DNA of 64,000 nucleotides from Allolucifera butyrica (GCF_900476375.1 NZ_UPPP01000133.1:1-64000), one strand, 5' to 3'; counted from the first letter of the stretch, positions 34,578 through 42,255 are shown. The notes: generated by a model from the sequence alone, not told the origin. Made by a program: numbers and translations.

Positions 34578-35765
34578 TTACCTAGAAAAGATCTCTTCCA
34601 ATTTCCTGGCTAAGGATTGGTATGGACCATCATTACCTATTATAATAGGCGAGATTGGTCTCTCTTTGAAGTCAGATCCACCCCAAAATCCGGATTTCCC
34701 TACTTCATACTTATCACCGCTATATACTTTCGGTATAACAATGATCTGCCCGTTGTCGTTTATGGAAATATATGCCGTGAATGAGTCCTGGGCATGCCGA
34801 GCGTCGAGAGTTAAACGAAACGCCATATTTGTCAACGTATCTTCACTACCAATTATCGTTTTACCAGCATTTTCTTGGAAAAATCTATTATTTAAACCAA
34901 CCTGTATAATAATTCTTGTATCACCATTATTTTCCTGCCTGATTACTCGAATAGGTGTTTTATTCAATGATTTTAAAAAAGAATCACCCGTTCCTATGAA
35001 CAATGACGCCCAACTAAGCGCTGCCACACCTTGCCGATCAGGCTGGTATGAATAAACAAATTTATCTCCCGCTTCTACAATTGGTTTGACATTTACGTTA
35101 GGGGCCGCGATACCATCAGGATGTGGTATTCCTGCCGCATTAACCCTCCACAATACTCCATTGGGATTGTATTTCAGCCGATACCCGTTTGCTATATCTT
35201 CATTACTTAGTTTAGCATTTACAAAAGCGGTATTAGTAGGGGATACACAAAAGTCTGTCTGTATTTTCTTATACGCTTGGGATAAATCGGAATAATCAAT
35301 TATATCGCTTTTAGCTTTAGTCACATTAACTACTGGTGACGGATTCGGTATTGCACCGGCGAGTGAATTATTGAGATCTACCGTCAGCATGTCTGTTTTC
35401 GTTTTCGCTATTTCTGCTTCTTTTGTTGTTGCTGCTTGCTGGGTTGATACATCCACCCGTGGCAACAAAGCTACATACCAATCACCCCCGCCAAATCTTG
35501 CATAGGCGATCCCGTCAGTATCACGAACTATTATTGAATTACCATACTTCCTATATAACCAATCCCCTTTGGTCACAAGAGACGTATAATAATCTTTCCC
35601 GTAAAATCTGACATAGCCAGTTCCGGCATCATTAAAAACTACTGCCGAATCCCCATACATTCGATATAAGAAGTTGCCCACCATAGCAGAGGGGTCATAA
35701 TTGCTGGTTTCACCTGATATTTGATCATACCCTATATCATTTTGGGGCGCACCCACATCGGCCAT
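34578..35765 (-). CDS. Toxin-like protein 1: shared delivery domain plus variable C-terminus
   Basis: 395 residues. Residues 1-217 are nearly identical to toxin-like protein 2 and include two tandem copies of a roughly 36-residue motif (YRMYGD, VVFNDAGTGYVRFYGKDYY / YRKYGN, IIVRDTDGIAYARFGGGDWY), then a region rich in Ala, Lys and Thr. Residues 218-395 have no counterpart there: VKPIVEAGDKFVYSYQPDRQG, an amphipathic part, and a C-terminus ending LARKLEEIFSR. There is no signal peptide. Conserved N-terminus, variable C-terminus and a small gene behind are the layout of polymorphic toxins. The activity of this C-terminus is unknown to me. Confidence 0.65.
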   Translation of the reverse strand: MADVGAPQNDIGYDQISGETSNYDPSAMVGNFLYRMYGDSAVVFNDAGTGYVRFYGKDYYTSLVTKGDWLYRKYGNSIIVRDTDGIAYARFGGGDWYVALLPRVDVSTQQAATTKEAEIAKTKTDMLTVDLNNSLAGAIPNPSPVVNVTKAKSDIIDYSDLSQAYKKIQTDFCVSPTNTAFVNAKLSNEDIANGYRLKYNPNGVLWRVNAAGIPHPDGIAAPNVNVKPIVEAGDKFVYSYQPDRQGVAALSWASLFIGTGDSFLKSLNKTPIRVIRQENNGDTRIIIQVGLNNRFFQENAGKTIIGSEDTLTNMAFRLTLDARHAQDSFTAYISINDNGQIIVIPKVYSGDKYEVGKSGFWGGSDFKERPISPIIIGNDGPYQSLARKLEEIFSR

Positions 35766-35844
35766 AAAACATCACATCCCCACTATACTTTGCTAGTTTA
35801 TTTGTCTGCCCTTAATTCGATTAAGTCCAAGTGACCACGGAAAC

Positions 35845-35874
35845 AAAAAAGCCATCAGTATTTTCATCTGATGG
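35845..35874 (-). terminator. Leader terminator of toxin-like gene 1
   Basis: Minus-strand ACCATCAG-ATGAAAATA-CTGATGGC followed by TTTTTTG. It lies between the bipartite motif at 35908-35945 and the start codon at 35765, so transcripts from that motif would meet it first. The copy for toxin-like gene 2 is at 38191-38224. Confidence 0.78.
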
Positions 35875-35907
35875 TCTGTATCAACTTTCCAATTTCCTCC
35901 CCTTGTT

Positions 35908-35945
35908 CCTTATCCGTACATTAAGCGGCAAAAAAGGTTAGGTCC
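35908..35945 (-). promoter_or_regulatory. Bipartite regulon motif, copy A (toxin-like gene 1)
   Basis: Minus strand: CCTAACC, 15 bases, TGTACGGATAAG. It is identical to copy B over nearly its full length and shares both boxes and exact spacing with copies C and D. It ends about 145 bases upstream of the toxin start. Read as a promoter or activator site used by the regulator at 38838-39206. Confidence 0.7.
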
Positions 35946-36008
35946 GGTTTTAAAAAATGTCTAAAGATCTGAAACAAGACAGATTTCTTGGTAAGCTGTG
36001 TGATGAAA

Positions 36009-36039
36009 GTGGCAGCATCTGCGAAAGATGCTGCCACCA
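36009..36039. repeat. Hairpin repeat shared by both toxin-cassette ends, copy 2
   Basis: GTGGCAGCATC / GATGCTGCCAC around TGCGAAA, matching 33802-33834. Together with the related roughly 80-base blocks at 34019-34100 and 36162-36245, it marks equivalent ends of the two toxin cassettes. Confidence 0.7.
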
Positions 36040-36132
36040 TGTTGGTCATTTGTGTTATTCCCCCAGAGGACAACAGTTGCATCAGATGCGTCCCTGACGC
36101 TCGGTACTGACGCTTCGCTAGGATCAGAGGGA

Positions 36133-36170
36133 GCGACTGACTGCAGAATCCAAATTCTGCAGTCAGTCGC
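36133..36170. repeat. Perfect 17-base-pair hairpin downstream of the immunity gene
   Basis: Arms GCGACTGACTGCAGAAT and ATTCTGCAGTCAGTCGC with a CCAA loop. There is no T-run on either strand, so it is not a standard terminator. It could be a REP-like unit or a stable 3' end structure. Confidence 0.65.
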
Positions 36171-36273
36171 TGTGTCCTGTGTTTTTCGGAAAACTAGAGT
36201 TGCAAGGGGTTCTGCGATGTAACCATCAGCTTCCGTCATTTTGCAATAAGTTTAGCTAGAGTTTTGCAGTAAA

Positions 36274-36525
36274 TTATTCCATTTTATTCCAAAGCCCCTT
36301 GAATGGGAAATCGGGGTAGACCAGCCTCCAAATTTGTGAACAGTTGTCACATTCAAACCATTTCTCTTGGAAGGTAGCATAATACTCTTGGACAGGTACT
36401 TCTTTCATATCGCCAGTTCGCACTATGCCTTCAAGATACTTCTGGAAACGCTCAAATTCATAAATTGAATAAAAACCATTGATTTCTTCAAATTGACTGC
36501 ATATGCATTCTACCTTATCAGCCAT
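36274..36525 (-). CDS. Candidate cytoplasmic immunity protein of toxin-like protein 2
   Basis: 83 residues, acidic and soluble: MADKVECICSQFEEINGFYS, then QEYYATFQEKWFEC, CDNCSQIWRLVYPDFPFKGLW. Cysteines 8, 10, 59 and 62 (C-x-C and C-x2-C) could hold a metal ion. Its ATG lies inside the last codons of the toxin gene (16-base overlap), so the two are translated together, as expected for toxin and antidote. The PDFPFKGLW ending looks like a conserved family feature, but I cannot name the family with certainty. Confidence 0.65.
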   Translation of the reverse strand: MADKVECICSQFEEINGFYSIYEFERFQKYLEGIVRTGDMKEVPVQEYYATFQEKWFECDNCSQIWRLVYPDFPFKGLWNKME

Positions 36526-38111
36526 GACGGATCAACCCTTTCTAGGTAAATAAATACTTGGTTACCGCCCCCGACAAGCCCCCCTTGTGATGCAGCAAAT
36601 CCTTCAAAAATAGTTGTTCCTTTGGGGACTCGAATCTGGACAACCTCCGTTGCGGTGTTTCCCCATTTTTGATCTAAAGCACTATCAATTATTGATTGTA
36701 AAGGTCCTCCGGGTTTTGTTCTTGTCCAGTAGCTTCCTAGCTCATTTGCCTTACCACCATATACTCTATATAAAATTATATCCTCTTCAAGTACTTTTTG
36801 GCTATAGGTTGCACTTCTAAAACTATTAGCAACTGCCTCAGGTAAAGGTCCCTTGTTAAGAGGGCCAAAAATTCCCACAACTCTCTCAGAGACACTTGTC
36901 TCTTGTGCCAAAGCCGCTACTTCCGTTGCAGCTTTGCCCACCCGCAAAGCTATGCCAGCACCACCTAAAAAGCTCCAAAACTGAGCATTTTCATAACCAG
37001 CTACTTTGTATAATCCTAACCCGGAATTATTATTATTTTGGTCCCAATAAAGTGTATCCTTCGGTGGCGGATTAATATACGTATCTATTCCATTTGTTAC
37101 TTTAAAGAAACCATCTTGTGTATGAATTATTGCTCCTTCATAATATGGACGGGAAACTAAACTAAAAGTATCCACTACGTAAGCTACATTAGTATATCCT
37201 CCAGATTTAGGAGATAGGCCATTTGCCCGGTATATCAAAGAATAATCGACTTTACTCGGCTCCTTAGCAACTATACTCTCAGATTCACGCACTGCCAGGG
37301 ACGCATCCGTTTCAGCCTTACTTACGCCTTTAACAGCATTTCCTGCTGCCTCCGAGCCACCATTTTCCGGAGAAATACCTACTACCATTTGCAATTTTGT
37401 TTGTACATTATCATACAGACCTTGGAGTATTTCTTGCTGTTTATAAAACTTTCTTAAATCATCAGGATGTGGTATTCCAGCAGCGTTAACCCTCCACAAT
37501 ACTCCATTGGAATTGTATTTTAGCCGATACCCGTTTGCTATATCTTCATCACTTAGTTTAGCATTTACAAAAGCGGTATTAGTAGGAGATACATAAAAAT
37601 CTGTCTGTATTTGCTTATGCGCTTGAAATAAATTGGAGTAATCAATTATATCGCTTTTACCTTCAGTTGCATTGACTACTGGGGATAGATTTGGTACTGC
37701 ACCGGCGAGTGAATTATTGAGATCTACAGCCAGCATGTCTGTTTTCTCTCTAGCTATTTCTGCTTCTTTTGTTGTTGCTGGTTGTTGGGTTGATACATCA
37801 ATCCGCGGCAACGAAGCTACATACCAATCACCCCCGCCAAATCTTGCATAGGCGATCCCGTCAGCATCACGAACTATTATTGAATTGCCATACTTCCTAT
37901 ATAACCAATCCCCTTTGGTCACAAGAGACGTATAATAATCTTTTCCATAATATCTGACATATCCAGTTCCGGCATCATTAAAAACTACTGCCGGATCCCC
38001 ATACATTCGATATAAGAAGTTGCCCACCTTAGCTGAGGGATCATAATTGCTGGTTTCACCTGATATTTGATCATACCCTATATCATTTTTAGGCGCACCC
38101 ACATCGGGCAT
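36510..38111 (-). CDS. Toxin-like protein 2: shared delivery domain plus NADase/ART-like C-terminus
   Basis: 533 residues. Residues 1-217 match toxin-like protein 1, including the two YRxYG repeats at about 28-63 and 66-101. Residues 218-440 form a linker with a NAVKGVSKAETDASLAV helix and a YTNVAYVVDTFSLVSRP block. The last 92 residues carry ILYRVYGGKANELGSYWT, GPLQS, VVQIRVPKGTTIFEG and GGGNQVFI. Arg, Ser/Thr and a final Gln after a GGG turn resemble the ADP-ribosyltransferase/TNT NAD-glycohydrolase fold. That assignment is by eye. There is no signal peptide. The overlapping gene behind it is the likely antidote. Confidence 0.65.
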   Translation of the reverse strand: MPDVGAPKNDIGYDQISGETSNYDPSAKVGNFLYRMYGDPAVVFNDAGTGYVRYYGKDYYTSLVTKGDWLYRKYGNSIIVRDADGIAYARFGGGDWYVASLPRIDVSTQQPATTKEAEIAREKTDMLAVDLNNSLAGAVPNLSPVVNATEGKSDIIDYSNLFQAHKQIQTDFYVSPTNTAFVNAKLSDEDIANGYRLKYNSNGVLWRVNAAGIPHPDDLRKFYKQQEILQGLYDNVQTKLQMVVGISPENGGSEAAGNAVKGVSKAETDASLAVRESESIVAKEPSKVDYSLIYRANGLSPKSGGYTNVAYVVDTFSLVSRPYYEGAIIHTQDGFFKVTNGIDTYINPPPKDTLYWDQNNNNSGLGLYKVAGYENAQFWSFLGGAGIALRVGKAATEVAALAQETSVSERVVGIFGPLNKGPLPEAVANSFRSATYSQKVLEEDIILYRVYGGKANELGSYWTRTKPGGPLQSIIDSALDQKWGNTATEVVQIRVPKGTTIFEGFAASQGGLVGGGNQVFIYLERVDPSWLIR

Positions 38112-38190
38112 AAGACATCACATCCCCACTATATTTTGCTAATTTATTTGTCTGCCCTTAATCCGGTTAAGTCCAAGCAACCGCGAAAAC

Positions 38191-38224
38191 AAAAAAGCCA
38201 TCAGTCTTTTCATCTGACGGCTTT
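38191..38224 (-). terminator. Leader terminator of toxin-like gene 2
   Basis: Minus-strand AAAGCCGTCAG-ATGAAAAGA-CTGATGGCTTT followed by TTTTG. It lies 80 bases upstream of the start codon and about 60 bases downstream of motif copy B. Confidence 0.8.
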
Positions 38225-38282
38225 ATAAATTTCGCTAGGCAGCTTTCCCCTACACCGGCAACTCCGATTTCATCCCCCTATT

Positions 38283-38320
38283 CCTTATCCGTACATTAAG
38301 CGGCAAAAAAGGCTAGGTCC
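38283..38320 (-). promoter_or_regulatory. Bipartite regulon motif, copy B (toxin-like gene 2)
   Basis: Minus strand: CCTAGCC, 15 bases, TGTACGGATAAG. One base differs from copy A over 38 positions. It lies 172 bases upstream of the toxin start and 3 bases beyond the end of the small gene at 38324. Confidence 0.7.
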
Positions 38321-38323
38321 CAT

Positions 38324-38518
38324 TTAAAAAAGATGTCTAAAGGCTTGCAGCTGATTATGGCTGTAAAACCGGCGATTGCTGCGCGTCCAGCTAATATCCA
38401 GGGTGTTTAATTGCGTATGTAAAATTCTGGCCTTTTCTCTTAACTCACGTTCCGAAAGATCCGGTTCTTGCTGGCGATACAGGTCTTCCAAAAGCTCCAA
38501 AGTATAATACTTTTTCAT
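38324..38518 (-). CDS. Small protein with MerR-like wing, between regulator and toxins
   Basis: 64 residues from the ATG at 38518 (AAAGGTGA at 6 bases). MKKYYTLELLEDLYRQQE, then LREKARILHTQLNTLDIS, and RSNRRFYSHNQLQAFRHLF at the end. The final part resembles the helix-turn-helix/wing stretch of MerR-type proteins (RRYS.E.L..LR), so a small DNA-binding protein is possible. It has its own copy of the bipartite motif (C) upstream and belongs to the same regulon as the toxins. Function unknown. Confidence 0.55.
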   Translation of the reverse strand: MKKYYTLELLEDLYRQQEPDLSERELREKARILHTQLNTLDISWTRSNRRFYSHNQLQAFRHLF

Positions 38519-38693
38519 AAATCTCACCTTTCTCTCTGTAATGTGAGGTAACTAGACAGGCAGCCACCCGTAAGAGACGTTCCGGCAGTTAATAAGACAG
38601 ATCGCTCGCTGATGCAGAAACCGGAATTACTCCCAACATCGCTGCCATTCCAATGAACTCATCACCCCCTTATCCTACAAATAGCCTTTATAC

Positions 38694-38728
38694 CAAAGCC
38701 CCTTTACCCATTGGGTAAAGGGGCTTTG
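38694..38728. terminator. Strong palindromic hairpin in the leader of the small gene
   Basis: CAAAGCCCCTTTACCCA / TGGGTAAAGGGGCTTTG with a 1-base centre, a nearly perfect 35-base palindrome. It is followed by GGTATAAAGG on the minus strand rather than a T-run, so termination is uncertain. Its position after motif C parallels the true terminators after motifs A, B and D. Confidence 0.55.
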
Positions 38729-38800
38729 AATCGGCCTATGCTAACTTGTATACTATGCGAGCTGCCGCCGGAGCCATTAGATAAAATTGCTTCTCCTATT

Positions 38801-38839
38801 TCTTATCCGTACACTAAGTGGTCAAAAAGGTTAGGGTCT
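38801..38839 (-). promoter_or_regulatory. Bipartite regulon motif, copy C (small gene)
   Basis: Minus strand: CCTAACC, 15 bases, TGTACGGATAAG. It touches the stop codon of the regulator gene and precedes the small gene by 283 bases. Confidence 0.65.
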
Positions 38840-39206
38840 AATTTCTCTTTGCACCGTTCTTTCTACGGCCTGAAGTATTGAGATAGGCAACCAGCCGGAA
38901 AACAGCCTGCTGAATATGAAATTTTACAGTTCCCGGACTCAGTCCAAGTATTTTACCGATTTCCTCGACAAGATACCCTCTTTTTAATAATTCGACTACG
39001 GTCAGCTGTCGTGAAGATAATACGGTGATCCCCTGATCAATATCGGCGAGTACACACACAATGTCGTCTTTACCATGAAACAAGCTGCTGCCGCCACTGA
39101 CCCGTTCATATTTAACAGCCGTGATTTCTGCTACGCTTCTCAATTCCTGATAACGGCGGATAATAGAAGCAATCCCTTTCGAATCATATTCATTGACATA
39201 CAACAT
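38838..39206 (-). CDS. Small sigma-region-4/LuxR-type regulator of the accessory region
   Basis: 122 residues from the ATG at 39206, which has GGGAGG at 8 bases. The frame is open 48 codons further to a TTG without a ribosome site, and that part overlaps the leader hairpin. Residues 1-45 are charged and helical (NEYDSKGIASIIRRYQELRSV). Residues 64-107 form a helix-turn-helix: LSSRQLTVVELLKRGYLVEEIGKILGLSPGTVKFHI, shared by LuxR and sigma region 4. The tail is basic. Size and location recall Xpf of the PBSX tail-like prophage. Motif D lies upstream of it and motifs A-C downstream, so it may drive itself, the small gene and both toxins. Confidence 0.7.
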   Translation of the reverse strand: MLYVNEYDSKGIASIIRRYQELRSVAEITAVKYERVSGGSSLFHGKDDIVCVLADIDQGITVLSSRQLTVVELLKRGYLVEEIGKILGLSPGTVKFHIQQAVFRLVAYLNTSGRRKNGAKRN

Positions 39207-39348
39207 TTGCGTTCCCTCCCAATTTTTCTTAATAGTTACCCTGTTTGCCGTACTACAATTATCTCCATAACAATGGAAGGAGCTTATTTTTAGTCCTTTC
39301 CTTGTCATTAGATAACCAACCAATTCTTGAGAAGCGAACAAAGTGGAC

Positions 39349-39380
39349 AAAAAAGGAGCCTAGGCATAACCTTAGGCTCC
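39349..39380 (-). terminator. Leader terminator of the regulator gene
   Basis: Minus-strand GGAGCCTA-AGGTTATGCC-TAGGCTCC followed by TTTTTTG. It lies 143 bases upstream of the regulator start and downstream of motif D. Confidence 0.8.
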
Positions 39381-39712
39381 CTGCATTGTCGCTCAGGATT
39401 TATAAGCTATTGTATTTCAAATTTTCCCCATTTCAATAACCCTGGTTTTGCCAAGACTTCAAAATGCATCCTGTTTCTCTCCTTAGCCTGAATGATATAA
39501 ATAGGAGTTCTATTCTGAAGTTTTGTTGAGTTATTATTTTATCAATTAAAGAATAACATGTCCCGCTATTTACTGTCAATATTTTACATTAATAAGATAT
39601 TATTCCTCATATTACGTTTTCTAACAAATAGCAAATTATATTTTTAACACCTATTTTTTCTTTTTTTGACGAAAATTCCGGCTATTGCGGAAAAGATCAT
39701 TTCTCCTTCTAC

Positions 39713-39750
39713 CTTTAATCCGTACAGTTTCCCATAAAAACGGCTAGGGG
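39713..39750 (-). promoter_or_regulatory. Bipartite regulon motif, copy D (regulator gene)
   Basis: Minus strand: CCTAGCC, 15 bases, TGTACGGATTAAAG. Spacer sequence is unrelated to copies A-C, but both boxes and spacing are kept. It suggests autoregulation of the regulator, whose start is about 510 bases downstream. The AT-rich stretch 39381-39712 between them holds no gene that I can support. Confidence 0.6.
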
Positions 39751-39770
39751 TATTTTTCAAAAAAATACTA

Positions 39771-39808
39771 TAAAATAAAAAAACGGCCCCCAGGTTATCC
39801 CAGGAGCC
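39771..39808 (-). terminator. Terminator of the hyp operon
   Basis: Minus-strand GGCTCCTGGG / CCTGGGGGCC (with G-U pairs) and a short ATAA loop, followed by GTTTTTTTATTTT. It lies 58 bases after the hypD stop. Confidence 0.8.
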
Positions 39809-39865
39809 TGAATGAATTCCATTTTATTGGATCTTTGACGTTTTTCTCAGTTTGTAACCCTCTTT

Positions 39866-42241
39866 CTAATTAAAAGCCTGTTCGGTCCGTTCAATAATCT
39901 CATCCTGCAGTTCCTTGCTCAGATTATTGAAGTGATCGCTATAGCCGGCGACCCGCACAATCAGGTCCTTGTATTCTTCGGGCTGCTGCTGGGCCGCCAG
40001 CAGCGTCTGCCGGTCAATGACGTTAAACTGGATATGGTGTCCGTCCAGATTAAAATAGGTGCGGATTAAAGACACCATATTTTCCAGCCCTTGTCCCCCG
40101 GCTACCACGGAGGGGGTAAATTTCTGATTCAACAGCGTCCCCCCCGTACGCAGGTGATCCATTTTGGCGGCCGATTTAATCACCGCCGTCGGTCCCAGCC
40201 GGTCGGCGCTCTTTTCCGGCGATATGCCTTCCGAAACCGGTTTGCCGGCTAAGCGGCCGTTGGGGCTCGCCCCCAGTACCGAGCCGAAATAGACGTGACA
40301 GGTAGTCGGCAGCATGTCGATACGGTAAACGCCGCCTTTCATGGTTGGCCGGCCTGTGACCTCCTGGTAAAATGCGTTGAAAATGTCCACCATGACCGCA
40401 TCGGCATAGTCATCGTCATTGCCGTATTTGGGTGTTTTATTCAGCACCAGATTGCGGAGCTGCTCATAACCGGCAAAGTTATGCGCCAGGGCCTGCATCA
40501 GTTCCGGCATGGTAAACCGCTTTTTATCGTAAACATTGTGTTTGATCGCCGCCAAACAGTCTGTAACCGTCCCGATTCCCACGCCTTGTATATAGTTGGT
40601 ATTATACCTGGCCCCGCCGGCATTATAGTCCATTCCTTTGGCAATGCAGTCGCTGGTAACGACCGATAAGAAGGGCACCGGCATGTGGGTGGCGTAAAGC
40701 TGCTCAATGATATTGTTGCCTCGGACTTTGATGTCAATAAAATGGTGCAGCTGGGCTTTAAAGGCGTCAAACAGCGCTTCATAGGTTGGGTAATCCGCGG
40801 CGCTGCCGGTTTTGAGGCCCAGCTGTTTGCCGGATACGGGGTCAAAGCCGTTATTCAGGGTGATCTCCAGAACCTTGGGAATGTTGAAATAACCGGTCAA
40901 GATGTACGCCTCCTTGCCGAAGGCGCCGGTTTCCACGCAGCCGCTGGCGCCGCCCTGACGGGCGTCGACGATGTCCTTGCCGGCCCGGAGCAGTTCCTGA
41001 ATAATGGCGTCGGTATTGTAAAAGGCGGGCTGCCCCCAGCCTTTGCGGGAGATTTCGCAGGCTTTCTTGATAAACATCTGCGGCGATTTTTTGCTGATTT
41101 GAACATTGGAACTGGGCTGCAGCAGTTTCATTTCGTCCATGGTTTCCAGAATCAAATAAGACACGTCGTTAACGCCGTCACTGCCGTCATCCCGGACGCC
41201 GCCCGTGTTCAAGTTGGCAAAGTCGGTATAGGTGGCGCTTTCCTTGAGGGTAATTCCCACTTTGGGCGGCGCCGGCTGGTTATTGAATTTCACCCACAGG
41301 CACTCCAGCAGTTCTTTGGCTTTTTCCCGGGTTAGCGTCCCGTCTTCAATCCCTTTTTTATAGAAGGGATATAAATGCTGGTCCAGCCGTCCCGGACTCA
41401 GGGCATCCCAGGGATTAATCTCTGTCGTTACGCCGATATGGACAAACCAGTACATTTGAATCGCCTGGGCAAAGGTTTCCGGTTTATGGGCCGGAACCAC
41501 CTCACAGTTGGCGGCAATTTGCAGCAGGTCGGCCTTGCGCCGGGCATCGGTTTCTTGGGCCGCCAGTTTCCGGGCATAGTCCGCGTAACGTTTGCCATAA
41601 AGAATAATGGCGTCGCAGCAGATCCGCATGGCTTCCAGTTGCGTCTTTTTGGCATAAGCAGCCCGGTCCTTCATAAAATCAAGGGCGGCCAGCTGCTGAT
41701 CAATCTCCGCCTTAAAATCGAGAAACCCCTGACGGTACATTTTGCCGTCGGCGACGGTATGGCCGGGCCCCCGCTGCTCCATAAACTCGGTAAAAATGCC
41801 GCTTTCGTAGCAATCTTTCCACTCCGGCGTCATCTGCGCCAAAATCAGTTGCCGCATGGACCGGTTCCGCCAGTAGGGAATAATTTGCTCTGCCTGAATT
41901 TTTTTGGCTTTTGCCGACACTTTGAAAAAGATATGCTGCCGGCGGTCCATAATATCCAGGTCCTCCAGGGTATGGCAGCACAAATCGGGAAAGGTCGGCG
42001 CACACTGGGGCCGTTCCCCTTTTTCCCCGACAATCAGTTCGTCTTCATTAATGCAAAGCGCCTTATTTTCCATGATGTGTTTAAAGGTCAGAGCCCGCAA
42101 AATAGGGATTTCCACTGTCCCCTGATATTTTTGATAGGCCTCGGTAACCAGGACGGCCCGCTCAATCGAGAGATAGGGTTCGGCCGTCACACTCTGGCGC
42201 CGGAGCTTGCGGACCCTTTCATTCATGCCGCGTTCTTCCAT
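39866..42241 (-). CDS. hypD: trans-4-hydroxy-L-proline dehydratase (glycyl-radical enzyme)
   Basis: 791 residues. A glycyl-radical enzyme with the active-site loop GGASGCVETG (Cys435, Glu437) and the radical site VRVAGYSDHF (Gly766). It closely follows the known HypD pattern, offset by one from Cys434 and Gly765 of the C. difficile enzyme: FANLNTGG, SGCVETGAFGKEAYILTGY, CHVYFGSVLGASPNG. HypD removes water from hydroxyproline to give pyrroline-5-carboxylate, which is then reduced to proline. GGGAGG precedes the ATG. hypE is immediately upstream; a proC reductase gene is not in the window. Other GCVE-type dehydratases are the main alternative. Confidence 0.9.
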   Translation of the reverse strand: MEERGMNERVRKLRRQSVTAEPYLSIERAVLVTEAYQKYQGTVEIPILRALTFKHIMENKALCINEDELIVGEKGERPQCAPTFPDLCCHTLEDLDIMDRRQHIFFKVSAKAKKIQAEQIIPYWRNRSMRQLILAQMTPEWKDCYESGIFTEFMEQRGPGHTVADGKMYRQGFLDFKAEIDQQLAALDFMKDRAAYAKKTQLEAMRICCDAIILYGKRYADYARKLAAQETDARRKADLLQIAANCEVVPAHKPETFAQAIQMYWFVHIGVTTEINPWDALSPGRLDQHLYPFYKKGIEDGTLTREKAKELLECLWVKFNNQPAPPKVGITLKESATYTDFANLNTGGVRDDGSDGVNDVSYLILETMDEMKLLQPSSNVQISKKSPQMFIKKACEISRKGWGQPAFYNTDAIIQELLRAGKDIVDARQGGASGCVETGAFGKEAYILTGYFNIPKVLEITLNNGFDPVSGKQLGLKTGSAADYPTYEALFDAFKAQLHHFIDIKVRGNNIIEQLYATHMPVPFLSVVTSDCIAKGMDYNAGGARYNTNYIQGVGIGTVTDCLAAIKHNVYDKKRFTMPELMQALAHNFAGYEQLRNLVLNKTPKYGNDDDYADAVMVDIFNAFYQEVTGRPTMKGGVYRIDMLPTTCHVYFGSVLGASPNGRLAGKPVSEGISPEKSADRLGPTAVIKSAAKMDHLRTGGTLLNQKFTPSVVAGGQGLENMVSLIRTYFNLDGHHIQFNVIDRQTLLAAQQQPEEYKDLIVRVAGYSDHFNNLSKELQDEIIERTEQAFN

Positions 42242-42255
42242 TCGTTTCTCCTCCC

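Noticed and set aside
35961-36239. A 92-codon minus-strand open frame between toxin cassettes
   Set aside because: It runs through two hairpins, the homologous block at 34019-34100 has a stop in the same frame, and there is no ribosome site. It is a repeat block or a decayed gene, not a gene I can support.
38838-39350. Longer regulator beginning at a TTG near 39350
   Set aside because: The extra 48 codons overlap the leader terminator and have no ribosome site, while the ATG at 39206 has a good one.
21232-39350. Complete prophage
   Set aside because: No integrase, replication, capsid, portal or terminase genes and no clear attachment repeats were found in the window.
35908-39750. The four repeats as a CRISPR array
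   Set aside because: Spacing is hundreds to thousands of bases, each copy lies upstream of a gene, and no cas genes are present.
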